Source: JAZKDW01 sp040387375 (lineage in GTDB: Bacteria; Pseudomonadota; Gammaproteobacteria; Burkholderiales; Burkholderiaceae_D). From it: a stretch of DNA of 64,000 nucleotides. Location: the NCBI GenBank assembly GCA_040387375.1, contig JAZKDW010000028.1, positions 1 to 64,000 on the forward strand. Reading direction: 5' to 3'. Shown here piece by piece: positions 15,397 through 26,012 of this stretch; position 1 is the stretch's first letter, and every line of letters begins with the position of its first letter. A model generated the notes under the pieces. It had not been told where the DNA came from. It saw only the letters and a program-made list of their open reading frames with translations, and searched no databases. The position numbers and the translations under genes were made by a program.

Positions 15397-17877
15397 GTGA
15401 GCGGCCCCACTGCACCCAAGGGCCGCTTCCGGCCCCGCATCACGTTACAAACCCTGACCCGCGGCGACGGCCTGCTGGGGATGAAACCTTCCGGACCGAT
15501 CGGTCCACGCGGCGCCAGCGTGACCGTGGCGCAGATAGACTGGACCTATGCCACTGACGATGGCCTGCGCTGGGAAACGCCGGCGCCGGCCACGCTGCTG
15601 AACCGCCGTCCGGCGTCGTCGCAATTTGCTGAAGACAGCAACGGCCAGCGTGTGCTGGTGCGGAACCTCGATGCCGAAGCCGATGCGCTGGATCTGGTAT
15701 GGGAGCTGGGCCTGCACCCTCTGCCGGCCAATGCCTTGCAATGGCGCAGCGATCAGACAGCGATGACTGCTCAGGACCCTGGTCCCCGGTGGACGCTTCT
15801 GCAGGAAAATTTCTTTGGCGATTTCTGGGCCGATCAACTGCCCGATTTGCAGGCACGCGGCTGGATCGTGGTTGTGCGTCCCGGCTTCGCGCACGAGAGT
15901 GTTCCGGTCGATGCCTGGCACCTGATCGTGAGCCCCGAGACCGGCGAGGTCATGGGCAAGGAAGTGGCGGCACGCATGCGCGGCCGCGCTTCTTCCGTAT
16001 CGGCCCTGGGCCAGCCTGCGGGCGAAGGTTCGTGGCTGTTGAGCCTTGGCATCGAGATTGACGGCCAGATGCTGGACCTGCCGCCGCTGCTGGCGCATCT
16101 GCTGCAGCGCGACGCCCGCTGGCTTGATGCGGCGAAGATGGCCCTGATCGACGACCTGTCGCTGGTGCAGTTGCGGGCGCCGGGCGGCAAACGGATTGAT
16201 GCGCTGGCTGCGCCGCTCAAGGCCATCGTCGGCAGCATGCTGGATCTGCTGACCGACCCGCGCCGCAAGGAAGGCCCGCTGCGGCTGTCATCGTGGGATG
16301 CCCATCGCCTCGATGCACTGCGCCTGAGCCTGCTCGATACCCAGCGCCAGCGCGCCGGTGCGCATGGTACCTGGCAATTGCGGGGAGACACCGGATTGCG
16401 CGAGCTCGCGCAGCGGCTGCAAGACAAGGGTGGGCCACAACCGGTGAGCGCTCCGCCCGGACTCGGCGTCACCTTGCGGCCCTACCAATTGCACGGCGTC
16501 GGCTGGCTGCAATACCTGCGCGAACACCACCTGGCCGGCATCCTGGCCGACGACATGGGTCTCGGCAAGACAGCGCAGGCGCTCGCGCATCTGCTGATTG
16601 AACAGCAATCGGGCCGCCTGGACTACCCTGCCCTGGTGGTGCTTCCTACCTCGCTGGTTTTCAACTGGCAGGCGGAAGCAAGACGCATGGCGCCCGCGCT
16701 GCGCGTGCTGACCTTGCAAGGGCCTGGGCGCAAGCGGGATTTCTCCCGCATGGCGGATCACGACGTCGTGCTGACCACCTACCCGCTGCTGTGGCGCGAC
16801 CGCTCGGCGCTCGAAGCACAGCGTTTTCACCTGCTGATCCTTGACGAAGCGCAGACCGTCAAGAATGCCGCCAGCCGCAGCGCCAACGCCGTGCGGCGAT
16901 TGCAGGCGCGCCACCGGCTGTGCATCACCGGCACGCCGCTGGAAAACAACCTCGGCGAACTGTGGACCCAGTTTGATTTCCTGATGCCCGGATTCCTGGG
17001 CGACGCCGCCACCTTCACGCGCGTGTGGCGCAAGCCGATTGAAATCAACGGCGAAACCTTGCGCGCGCAGCTGCTCGCGCAGCGGATTCGTCCGTTCATC
17101 CTGCGGCGGCGCAAGGAAGACGTGGCCACTGAACTGCCGCCCAGGACCGAGGTCATCAAACGCTTGCAACTGCGCGGCCAGCAGCGCGACCTGTACGAAA
17201 GCGTGCGTGTGGCGGCCGACGAACAGGTGCGCCGCATCCTGCAGCGCAAAGGCTTCGGCGGCGCGCAAATCACCATCCTCGATGCGCTGCTCAAACTCAG
17301 GCAAGTGTGTTGCGATCCGTATCTGCTCAAGGGCGTCAAGCTGGCAAAGACCATGGAGCGCGCGAAGCTGGAAATGCTGCGCGACATGCTGCCTGCGCTG
17401 GTCGCCGAAGGCCGCCGCATCCTGATATTTTCCCAGTTCACGGAAATGCTCGGCTTGATAGAAGCCGAACTGGAATCCATGCAACTACCCTGGCTGGCAC
17501 TGACCGGCAAGACGCCGCCGGCAAAACGCGGAGCGACGGTGGCGCAATTCCAGGGAAAAAGCGTGCCCATCCTGCTGATCAGCCTGAAGGCCGGCGGTGT
17601 CGGGCTCAACCTGACCGCGGCCGACACGGTGATCCACGTCGATCCGTGGTGGAATCCGGCGGTGGAAGAACAGGCGACTGCGCGAGCGCACCGCATCGGC
17701 CAGGATCAGCCTGTGTTCGTTTACAAGCTGGTGATCGAGGGCAGCATCGAGGAACGCATCCTGGAACTGCAGGCACGCAAAGGCGCATTGGCCGAAGGTG
17801 TGCTGGGGAGCGATGGCGCGGTGGCGCCGAAGTTCAGCGCCGAGGATTTGCGTGGCCTGCTGGCGCGTTTGGGGTGA
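15397..17877 (+). CDS. SNF2-family DEAD/DEAH helicase (HepA-like)
   Basis: 826 residues starting at GTG, 2 nt after the RNA-helicase stop, so the two are co-transcribed. An N-terminal 330 residues of unassigned accessory domain precede the Swi2/Snf2 ATPase: LRPYQLHGVGWLQYL, DDMGLGKTAQAL, VVLPTSLVFNW, ILDEAQ, TGTPLENNLGELW; then the second RecA lobe with IFSQFTEML, SLKAGGVGLNL and ATARAHRIGQ. Bacterial members often carry an N-terminal SWIM zinc finger; I see no CxC...CxH pattern here, so this is the shorter form. Role: dsDNA translocase, perhaps remodelling RNA polymerase or nucleoprotein. Confidence 0.9.
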   Translation: MSGPTAPKGRFRPRITLQTLTRGDGLLGMKPSGPIGPRGASVTVAQIDWTYATDDGLRWETPAPATLLNRRPASSQFAEDSNGQRVLVRNLDAEADALDLVWELGLHPLPANALQWRSDQTAMTAQDPGPRWTLLQENFFGDFWADQLPDLQARGWIVVVRPGFAHESVPVDAWHLIVSPETGEVMGKEVAARMRGRASSVSALGQPAGEGSWLLSLGIEIDGQMLDLPPLLAHLLQRDARWLDAAKMALIDDLSLVQLRAPGGKRIDALAAPLKAIVGSMLDLLTDPRRKEGPLRLSSWDAHRLDALRLSLLDTQRQRAGAHGTWQLRGDTGLRELAQRLQDKGGPQPVSAPPGLGVTLRPYQLHGVGWLQYLREHHLAGILADDMGLGKTAQALAHLLIEQQSGRLDYPALVVLPTSLVFNWQAEARRMAPALRVLTLQGPGRKRDFSRMADHDVVLTTYPLLWRDRSALEAQRFHLLILDEAQTVKNAASRSANAVRRLQARHRLCITGTPLENNLGELWTQFDFLMPGFLGDAATFTRVWRKPIEINGETLRAQLLAQRIRPFILRRRKEDVATELPPRTEVIKRLQLRGQQRDLYESVRVAADEQVRRILQRKGFGGAQITILDALLKLRQVCCDPYLLKGVKLAKTMERAKLEMLRDMLPALVAEGRRILIFSQFTEMLGLIEAELESMQLPWLALTGKTPPAKRGATVAQFQGKSVPILLISLKAGGVGLNLTAADTVIHVDPWWNPAVEEQATARAHRIGQDQPVFVYKLVIEGSIEERILELQARKGALAEGVLGSDGAVAPKFSAEDLRGLLARLG

Positions 17878-17914
17878 GTGCCGGGCAAAAGCCTGCATCC
17901 AGGCTGCCCGACAC
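17878..17914. terminator. Hairpin between convergent genes
   Basis: Just after the SNF2 stop, GTGCCGGGC and AGCCTG pair with CAGGCT and GCCCGACAC (one bulge) around a short CATC loop. It lies in the 49-bp gap to the convergent permease gene and could end transcripts from both sides, although no U-run follows. Confidence 0.45.
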
Positions 17915-17926
17915 TCCGCCGGCCTA

Positions 17927-18706
17927 TTATTTCGACTGCGAACCCCGATGTGCCCAGCCTGTCGTGCGCTTCTCGATCACGGCGAACAATTCATACATCG
18001 CCATCGCCATCGCTCCGATCACCACCAGACCGGCAAACGCCAGCGGCATCTTCATCGACGATCCGGCCGAGATCAGCAAATACCCAATGCCCTCGTTCGA
18101 GGCCGTCATCTCCGACACTGTCGAGCCGACAAATGCAAGCGTGATCGCCACCTTCAGCGAAGCAAAGAAATAAGGCATGGAGCGCGGCAGGCCAACCTTC
18201 AGCAACACATCCATGCGCCTGGCGCCCAGTACCCGCATCACATCTTCCAGCTCCGGTTCCAGCGTCGCCAGTCCGGTCGCTATATTGACCATGATCGGAA
18301 AAAATGAAATCAGGAACGCGGTCAGGATTGCCGGTCCCGCACCGATGCCGAACCACACCACCAGGATCGGCACGAACGCCGCCTTCGGCAGCGCATTGAA
18401 CGCAGTCATCAGCGGATACGCAGCGGAATACAGAAACGGCGACGACCCGATGATCATGCCCAGCACGACACCGACAAACACCGCGATCGCAAATCCGACC
18501 ATCGTCACCCAGTAAGTACGCCACGCATGCTGCGCCAGCGGTCCGGCAAATTCAACCAGCGACTCGGCTATCGCGATTGGCCCCGGGAAGATGAATTCCG
18601 ACACCTGGAAGACGGTGCAGATAAGCTGCCAGACAATCAGGATCGCAGCCAGCAACAGCCACGGTGCGCTTTTTTCCAGGGTCTTTTTGTGCATAATGAT
18701 CTTCAT
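17927..18706 (-). CDS. ABC transporter permease (NitT/TauT family)
   Basis: 259 residues, inner-membrane permease of the SsuC/TauC/nitrate type, six predicted helices. The EAA-loop segment is visible as RVLGARRMDVLLKVGLPRSM, with ALPKAAFVPILVVWFGIG before it. It pairs with the ATPase at 18741-19525 and the NMT1-type receptor at 19585-20619, all on the minus strand in order receptor-ATPase-permease. I used ATG 18706; ATG 18694 is also possible. Gene context with xanthine dehydrogenase and carbamoyl hydrolases suggests uptake of a nitrogen heterocycle. Confidence 0.87.
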   Translation of the reverse strand: MKIIMHKKTLEKSAPWLLLAAILIVWQLICTVFQVSEFIFPGPIAIAESLVEFAGPLAQHAWRTYWVTMVGFAIAVFVGVVLGMIIGSSPFLYSAAYPLMTAFNALPKAAFVPILVVWFGIGAGPAILTAFLISFFPIMVNIATGLATLEPELEDVMRVLGARRMDVLLKVGLPRSMPYFFASLKVAITLAFVGSTVSEMTASNEGIGYLLISAGSSMKMPLAFAGLVVIGAMAMAMYELFAVIEKRTTGWAHRGSQSK

Positions 18707-18740
18707 GATAATGGTCGTGTTGGTGCGGTCTGAGCAGGCG

Positions 18741-19525
18741 TCAGGTGTTTCTGACACGGCCAATATGTTCACGCATCTCGTGGACGAGCGCGGTAAATTG
18801 TTCTGTATATGTGACTTCAAGATCGCGCGGACGCGGCAGCGGATTTTCCTTGCGGGCGACGATGCGGCCCGGACGGCTGCTCATCACGTAAATCGTGTCG
18901 GCCAGGAAGGCCGCTTCGCGCAGATCATGCGTCACCAGGATCACATTGAATTTCTGTGCGGACCACAGGTCGCGCAGGATGCACCACAGCTCTTCACGCG
19001 TAAACGCATCGAGCGCGCCGAACGGCTCGTCGAGCAAGAGCATTTTCGGCTCATGAATCAGGGCCCGGCAAATCGCGGCGCGCTGCTGCATGCCGCCCGA
19101 TAATTCCCATGGAAACTTCTGTGCGTAGCCATCCAGTCCCACCGTCTTCAGCAGGCTCAGCGCCCGTTCGACGTACTGGGCCTTGTTCTTTTTAAACAGG
19201 CTGCGATGCGGCTCGACGATTTCGAGCGGCAGTAATACATTGTCCAGCGTGGTGCGCCACGGCAGCAAGGTCGGCGCCTGGAAAGACATGCCGACAATCT
19301 TGAGCGGGCCAGTCACCGGCGCGCCATCGATCGACACGCTGCCCCTGGTAGGCGCTTTCAATCCGGTGGCAAGTTTCATGAAGGTCGATTTACCGCAACC
19401 TGACGGCCCGACGATGGCGATGAATTCACCTTGTCTGGTTTGCAGGGTAATGTCTTCTACCGCGAACTCGGATGACTCGTTGTAGGCAAGGCAGAAATTT
19501 TAAAATCAACAGGTAAGTCGGTCAT
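18741..19525 (-). CDS. ABC transporter ATP-binding protein with apparent frameshift near the start
   Basis: ATPase of the SsuB/TauB type. Walker A GPSGCGKST, the signature LSGGMQQRAAICRAL, Walker B LLLDEPFGALDA and the switch THDLREAAFLAD are all present. The natural start MTDLPVDFK lies at ATG 19525, but after its eighth or ninth codon the reading frame is wrong. The correct frame resumes as NFCLAYNESSEFAVED with no start codon of its own before Walker A. Adding one base to the T4 run at 19498-19501 (A4 in the coding strand) restores a continuous family-like protein. Either the gene is inactivated or there is a homopolymer sequencing error. The longest ATG-initiated frame (from 19379) would lack Walker A and be inactive. 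Confidence 0.8.
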
Positions 19526-19534
19526 GGAGCAATT

Positions 19535-19571
19535 CACAATAGCCCCCATTTCATCAATGGGGGCTATTGTG
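19535..19571. terminator. Perfect 16-bp stem hairpin after the receptor gene
   Basis: CACAATAGCCCCCATT (19535-19550) and AATGGGGGCTATTGTG (19556-19571) pair exactly over TCATC. It lies between the receptor stop (19585) and the ATPase start (19525). Such a hairpin usually keeps the receptor transcript abundant while reducing read-through to the ATPase and permease. Confidence 0.65.
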
Positions 19572-19584
19572 CCAACGTTGAAAA

Positions 19585-20619
19585 TTACTTGGGAAAGACG
19601 TTCAGCTCAGCCTTGGATGGCAGGAAGGAGCCGTTCCAGATGGTCTTCGGATCGATGCGGCTCTTGGTGCCATAGGCATCCGAGACTTGCGATGACATCA
19701 GCGACAGGCGTGCCGGCGAAATCTGGCCGAAACCTTCTGCCCGGCCGTTTGGCGTATTGATCGCGCGGGCGATCGCCAGCTTCAGGCGGCGGACTTCCAG
19801 TTTTTCATCAATCAGGGCATCGCGCTCCTTCACTGTCTTGATCGCGAGTTCAGGATTGGCCATCACATCCCTTGCCGATTTTGCAAACGCACGCAGGAAG
19901 CCTTTGATTGCTTCCGGATTTTGCTTGATCAATGTGTCGGATGCCATGATCACATTACTGTAGAGCTTAACGCCATGGTCTGGATAGGACAGGATGTGGA
20001 TTTCGTCGTCCTTGACGCCGCGCGCGTTGAGGCTCAGAAGCGAGGTGAAGTAGAAACCGGCGATGGCATCGACGTCGCCCTTGGCCAGCATTGTTTCACG
20101 CAGCGGCGGATCCATGCTGATCCAGTTGATCTTGGATGGATCGATGTTGTTGGCCTTGGCGAAGATCGGGAATGCGCGGCGGCTCGCATCAAATACGGGC
20201 GCGCCCAGTTTTTTGCCAACCAGGTCGGCCGGTGTCTTGATGCCGGATTTCTTGAGGGTGATGATTGCGCCGGGCGTATCGTTATACACCATCATGACGC
20301 CGACCGGCTTGCTTGGCGCGGTCGGGTTGTTGCCGACGAATTCCATCAGCACGGCCAGGTCGCCGAAGCCCATGTCATATGCGCCCGAGGCAACACGATT
20401 GACCGTATTGCCGGAACCGCTGCCAGAATCGATCGTGACATCCAGCTTCTCTTGCGCGAAATAGCCTTTTTGTTTTGCGACCAGGAACAGCGCCGCTGGT
20501 CCTTCAAAACGCCAGTCGAGCGTGAATTTGATCTTGGTGAGCTCTTGCGCGGACGATTGCAAGGAGAGCGCGCAGAGCGCCGCGGCGGCGGTCCAGCGTA
20601 ACAGGCGATTTTTGGTCAT
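19585..20619 (-). CDS. ABC transporter substrate-binding protein, NMT1/THI5-like
   Basis: 344 residues with a signal peptide ending near LSLQSSA. The family pattern is clear: IKFTLDWRFEGPAALFLVAK, GYFAQEKLDV, SGSGNTVNRVASGAYDMGF and GVKTPADL-like segments. Related receptors bind pyrimidine thiamine precursors, riboflavin, hydantoins or sulfonates. The nearby purine and carbamoyl enzymes point to a nitrogen heterocycle, but the ligand cannot be read from sequence. First gene of the three-gene transporter operon. Confidence 0.88.
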   Translation of the reverse strand: MTKNRLLRWTAAAALCALSLQSSAQELTKIKFTLDWRFEGPAALFLVAKQKGYFAQEKLDVTIDSGSGSGNTVNRVASGAYDMGFGDLAVLMEFVGNNPTAPSKPVGVMMVYNDTPGAIITLKKSGIKTPADLVGKKLGAPVFDASRRAFPIFAKANNIDPSKINWISMDPPLRETMLAKGDVDAIAGFYFTSLLSLNARGVKDDEIHILSYPDHGVKLYSNVIMASDTLIKQNPEAIKGFLRAFAKSARDVMANPELAIKTVKERDALIDEKLEVRRLKLAIARAINTPNGRAEGFGQISPARLSLMSSQVSDAYGTKSRIDPKTIWNGSFLPSKAELNVFPK

Positions 20620-21101
20620 TATTGATTCCTGAAGAAAGGTGAAAAAAATGGGGCTTCGGGCACGGAGTGCTTCATAAAAAAATGCATGGTCAATTGGTTT
20701 TTCCGCAGCTCGGCGAGTTCGGCCATGACCGACAGCGAATGTGATTCATGTCGATTTTCGGCTTGCCTTGCCTTTCCAATTTTTGAAGCACGTTGATAAT
20801 AAACCGAGGGTGGCTCCCGGCAAAGAAAAATCAGACTTAAATCCTTTAAATCCCGTTATCGTATTGACATGATCATGTCTGTCCGCCGCTGTCATTACAT
20901 GCGCGGCCAACTCAATCGTTCATGTCTTGCCTAAGCAATTCCAGTGCCTGATGCCTTTCACGATATCGCCAGGCGCCCCTTGTCCTTCTCCTCCATTCAA
21001 GAAGAAAATCCGGTATCACGCAAGCGATGGCGCGCGGCGCGCCGGCTTCCGCTCACATACAAAACCACCAAATCAGTGCATGCATCATATGAGTGCGTCC
21101 A
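20620..21101. promoter_or_regulatory. 482-bp intergenic region with a 14-bp palindrome
   Basis: The region separates the transporter operon from the hydrolase gene and contains no convincing gene. GACATGATCATGTC at 20866-20879 is a perfect palindrome next to a TTGACA-like hexamer, which suggests an operator-promoter overlap. It lies about 250 bp upstream of the receptor start. The 3' half (20900-21100) shows nothing I can name. Confidence 0.35.
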
Positions 21102-22361
21102 TCAAGGCCAGTCCGTGACCGCTTCGTACAGCAAGGCGGTGCCGGCGATGAAGTCATCCAGCTCCATGGCCTCATGCGGATTATGCGAACCATGCTCGTT
21201 GCGGATGAAAATCATCGCCGAAGGAACGCCGGCATTGGCAAACACCGAGGCATCGTGGCCAGCGCCGCTGGAGATTTTTTCCGCCGGCAGGCCGAGCCGC
21301 CTCGACAGGTCGAGCAGCGATGTCACCATGCCGTTATCCATCAGCGCGGGCAATGTCAGCAGGCGGCGGTCAAATATGAAATCGACGCCCCGCTCGGCGT
21401 GGATGGCTTCGCATTCATCACGCAGCAACTGGTAAAACAGTTCGAGAACTTCCTTGCTCTCGCTGCGCACCTCGAAGCTGAAGTCGACTTCACCAGGAAT
21501 GCGCGACACGGCATGTTCGTGCGGGTTGGTGCCGACTACGCCGAAGGTGAGCACAAGGTCCATGCCTTGATCGAGCAGGTCTTGCCAGTGCCGGTCGAGG
21601 CGGGTGACCAGTTCCGCAAATGCGAACACGGCATCGCGCCGGAGCTTGCGCGGCACGGCGCCGGAATGGCCGGCCTCGCCGACACATCGGACCAGATTAT
21701 GACGGATATTGCCGCGGATGCCGGACACGATGGCGGTCGGCCATGCGCGCCCCACCATTACCGGACCCTGCTCTATGTGCAGCTCGATGTAGCCGGCGAT
21801 CTTGTCCTTGTCGACCAATGTTTCGCCGTTTTCGATCGCGGCGATGTCGGCGCCGACCGCGCTCATGCATTCGGACATGGTTTGGCCGCGATGGTGATCG
21901 CACAAGGCCAGGTCTTCCCTGTTGAGCTTGCCGAACAAGGCGCCGGATCCCATGTAGGCCTTGCCGAACCATGCGCTTTCCTCGCCGCGCAGGCCGATCA
22001 CGCGCAATGGCCGCGCCAGCGTCACGCCTTCTTCCTTCAGGCGGATCATGCACAGAAGCCCGGCCACCAGGCCGGCCAGGCCGTCGAAGTTGCCGCCCTG
22101 CGGCACCGAGTCGACATGGGAACCGCACCATAAAGCCGGCGCGTCCCCGCTGTCCGGTAGTTCGATGATGAGGTTGGCGGCGCGGTCATGGCGGACCGTC
22201 AACCCGGCGTCTTTTGCCAGCGTCGCCAGATACTCGACGGTCGCGTTTTCACCGGCGCCGTAACTGGCGCGGGTAATGCCGACGCCATCGAATGTCAGCG
22301 CATGCACGTCATCAAAAATCTTTTGCGCCTGCGCGGGCCAGTGTGGTGGAATTTTTGTCAT
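21102..22361 (-). CDS. M20-family N-carbamoyl-amino-acid hydrolase / allantoate amidohydrolase-like
   Basis: 419 residues, Zn-dependent amidohydrolase of the hydantoinase/carbamoylase (HyuC, AllC, PydC-type) family. Metal ligands are in WCGSHVDSV, GGNFDGLAG, RGEESAWFG, the ELHIEQGP histidine and the GSHNPHEAM histidine near the end; the dimerisation region contains GEAGHSGAVP. It hydrolyses an N-carbamoyl group, releasing ammonia and carbon dioxide. It lies 15 bp downstream of the dihydroorotate-dehydrogenase-like gene, so it may act on a ring-opened pyrimidine, hydantoin or ureide. Confidence 0.87.
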   Translation of the reverse strand: MTKIPPHWPAQAQKIFDDVHALTFDGVGITRASYGAGENATVEYLATLAKDAGLTVRHDRAANLIIELPDSGDAPALWCGSHVDSVPQGGNFDGLAGLVAGLLCMIRLKEEGVTLARPLRVIGLRGEESAWFGKAYMGSGALFGKLNREDLALCDHHRGQTMSECMSAVGADIAAIENGETLVDKDKIAGYIELHIEQGPVMVGRAWPTAIVSGIRGNIRHNLVRCVGEAGHSGAVPRKLRRDAVFAFAELVTRLDRHWQDLLDQGMDLVLTFGVVGTNPHEHAVSRIPGEVDFSFEVRSESKEVLELFYQLLRDECEAIHAERGVDFIFDRRLLTLPALMDNGMVTSLLDLSRRLGLPAEKISSGAGHDASVFANAGVPSAMIFIRNEHGSHNPHEAMELDDFIAGTALLYEAVTDWP

Positions 22362-22376
22362 GTTCTTTTCATCTGT

Positions 22377-23312
22377 TCAGGCCATTGCTTCGAACGGCTC
22401 GAAGCCGTCATCGACCACGGTGCCGACAATATCGTCAAGGCGAGTCATGCCATTCTTCCGGCAATGTGCTTCAAGGTCGTTCAGGATATCGACCATGGTG
22501 GTCGGCCTGAGGAAGGTCGCGGTGCCGACCTGCACGGCGCGCGCGCCGGCAAGCATGTATTCGATGACGTCATTGGCATCGGAGATGCCGCCGCAGCCGA
22601 TCACCGGAATCGACACTGCACGATGGCACTGGTACACCATGCGCACCACGATCGGCTTGATCGCCGGTCCGGACATGCCGCCCATGACGTTGCCCAGTTT
22701 CGGCTTTCTGGTATGGATGTCGATCGCCATGCCGAGAATGGTATTGGCAACCACGATCGCGTCCGCGCCTTCGTTCTCGGCGGCTTTGGCAACGGCGGCG
22801 ATTTCGCCAGTGTTGGGCGTGAGCTTGATCCATAGCGGCAGATCGGTGGCCCGGCGCAGCCTGGCGACGACTTGCGCGGTCGAACTGGCCAGCATCGCGA
22901 ATGCCTTGCCGTCCTCTTCGATATTCGGACACGAGATATTGGCTTCGATGCCGGCTACGCCAGGGACGGCCGAAATCCGCGCGGCGAGGCTGGCGAATTC
23001 ATCGGCCGATGGCGCCGATATGCTGACGATGAACGGCGGTGTGTAGTCCTGGTAGAACGGCACCACATTCTCGATGAAATAATCGACACCCTTGCTCGGG
23101 ATGCCGATCGCGTTGAGCATGCCGTTGCTCACTTCGGCCACGCGCGGCACCGGATTGCCGCTGCGCTTCTCCGCAGTGATGGTCTTGGTGACGAAGGCGC
23201 CGAGGCGGTTGAAATCGATCACCTGCGCCAGGCCGTCGGCGAAGGTGCCGGACGCCGGCATGATCGGATTGGACAGTGTCAGGCTGCCGATCCTGAGCGA
23301 CAGGTCTACCAT
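22377..23312 (-). CDS. Dihydroorotate dehydrogenase-like flavoprotein (class 1B type)
   Basis: 311 residues, FMN TIM barrel of the dihydroorotate/dihydropyrimidine dehydrogenase family. Seen: LSNPIMPASGTFADG, EANISCPNIEEDG, LWIKLTPNTGE, ADAIVVANT, GGMSGPAIKPIVVRMVY and IPVIGCGGI. It is immediately downstream of, and overlaps by 7 nt, a PyrK-like electron-transfer subunit, the arrangement of NAD-dependent class 1B enzymes. It sits in a purine/ureide cluster rather than with pyrimidine biosynthesis genes. It may therefore oxidise or reduce another six- or five-membered ring. ATG 23312 chosen; a longer form would overlap the partner gene. Confidence 0.83.
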   Translation of the reverse strand: MVDLSLRIGSLTLSNPIMPASGTFADGLAQVIDFNRLGAFVTKTITAEKRSGNPVPRVAEVSNGMLNAIGIPSKGVDYFIENVVPFYQDYTPPFIVSISAPSADEFASLAARISAVPGVAGIEANISCPNIEEDGKAFAMLASSTAQVVARLRRATDLPLWIKLTPNTGEIAAVAKAAENEGADAIVVANTILGMAIDIHTRKPKLGNVMGGMSGPAIKPIVVRMVYQCHRAVSIPVIGCGGISDANDVIEYMLAGARAVQVGTATFLRPTTMVDILNDLEAHCRKNGMTRLDDIVGTVVDDGFEPFEAMA

Positions 23313-24172
23313 GACGTCACCGCCTTGAGCTCGAACACCGGACCATCCCAGCAAACGCGTTTGCTGACGATTTTTTCACCTTCGCGGAACGCACGCACAC
23401 AGCAGTAGCACATGCCGATGCCGCATGCCATCTGCTGTTCCATCGCGACTTGTCCGTCGATGTTGAATTCAGCGGCGAGCTTTTGCATCAGCAGCATCAG
23501 GCGGTTGGAGCCGCAGGTGAAGAAGGCATCCGCCCTGCCTTGGGCAATCAGCTCGCGCAGGATGCGCTCGACGTTGGCGACATCACTGGAGTCGTCTTCA
23601 TCGGTGACTTCAATGATGTCCGCACCGGTCTTGATGAAACGGTCCTGCGACATCAGGTTGGCCTTGTCGCGTGCCGACAGGATCGCCGTAACCTTGATAT
23701 CCTGCTGCGCGGCCAGGTCCGACAGCGGCGCCAGGGTCGCCAGGCCGACGCCGCGGCCGAGCACGACGATATGCTTCCAGTCCGGCTCGAGCGTAAAGCC
23801 GATGCCCAGTGGACCCAGCATGTCGAGCTTGTCGCCCGCTTCCAGGCTGGCGAGGCCACGCGTGCCGGCGCCGGTGACTTTGTATAAAAACTCGACCTCG
23901 CCGGTTTGCGGATCGGCCCGGTAAGTACTCATCGGTCGACGGAAAAAAGGTGTGTCCTCTGCGGTCGCCGGGCAAGCCAGATGGAAAAATTGTCCCGCGG
24001 TGGAGCTGGAGGCGGGTGATCCCGCTGCCAGCACCAGATGTTTGTATTGGCCATTCACCCAATCGTTGCGGATGACACGCGCGGCAGTGTCGGCGACCGT
24101 GCCGCCATGGCTGCACGCGGTCACTTCTTTTGAACATCCGGACAACGGCGGATTTTGCGTTACTGAAGTCAC
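23306..24172 (-). CDS. PyrK-like FAD/[2Fe-2S] electron transfer subunit
   Basis: About 288 residues. An N-terminal flavin-binding barrel (RRPMSTYRAD, LGPLGIGF), a nucleotide-binding lobe (VVLGRGVGLATLAPL, FFTCGSNRLMLLMQKLA) and a C-terminal iron-sulfur site with Cys in QQMACGIGMCYCCVRAF and RVCWDG are in the order of PyrK. It would pass electrons between NAD(H) and the FMN subunit encoded next. The start is uncertain: I used GTG 24172, which has AAGGGAA upstream; GTG 24220 and TTG 24244 are alternatives. The promoter faces xdhA across 24173-24535. Confidence 0.82.
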   Translation of the reverse strand: MTSVTQNPPLSGCSKEVTACSHGGTVADTAARVIRNDWVNGQYKHLVLAAGSPASSSTAGQFFHLACPATAEDTPFFRRPMSTYRADPQTGEVEFLYKVTGAGTRGLASLEAGDKLDMLGPLGIGFTLEPDWKHIVVLGRGVGLATLAPLSDLAAQQDIKVTAILSARDKANLMSQDRFIKTGADIIEVTDEDDSSDVANVERILRELIAQGRADAFFTCGSNRLMLLMQKLAAEFNIDGQVAMEQQMACGIGMCYCCVRAFREGEKIVSKRVCWDGPVFELKAVTSW

Positions 24173-24535
24173 ATTTTCCCTTGAAGACGAGTGGCAAGAT
24201 ACTTCGGAAATTATTTCCACATAGTAAATAAATATTAGTATCAATTTTTAGACTAGTCAAGGAAATAAAATCATTGTCTGGGCATACCGCGTCAGGAAAA
24301 GGATTTTTCCCCTTGAATTTAACGCAAGACAGGGATGGGGAAAGTGGGGAGTTTGGCATTTTCCATAGCGGCAGCGGCCTCCCTGTTTCGCGATTAGGAT
24401 TTGCCCAAGTATTGGTTATCGGATATATTCCAAAAATTGATACAGCAGCGCACCAGCCAGGCTGAATGCTGCCAAGCTTCCCTGACCAGGACAACATTCG
24501 CCGCATCGCGGCGCTCACTCGACAACCAGGCCCTC

Positions 24536-25996
<1,461 letters not shown>

Positions 25997-26012
25997 GGAA
26001 GAGATCAAAAAA

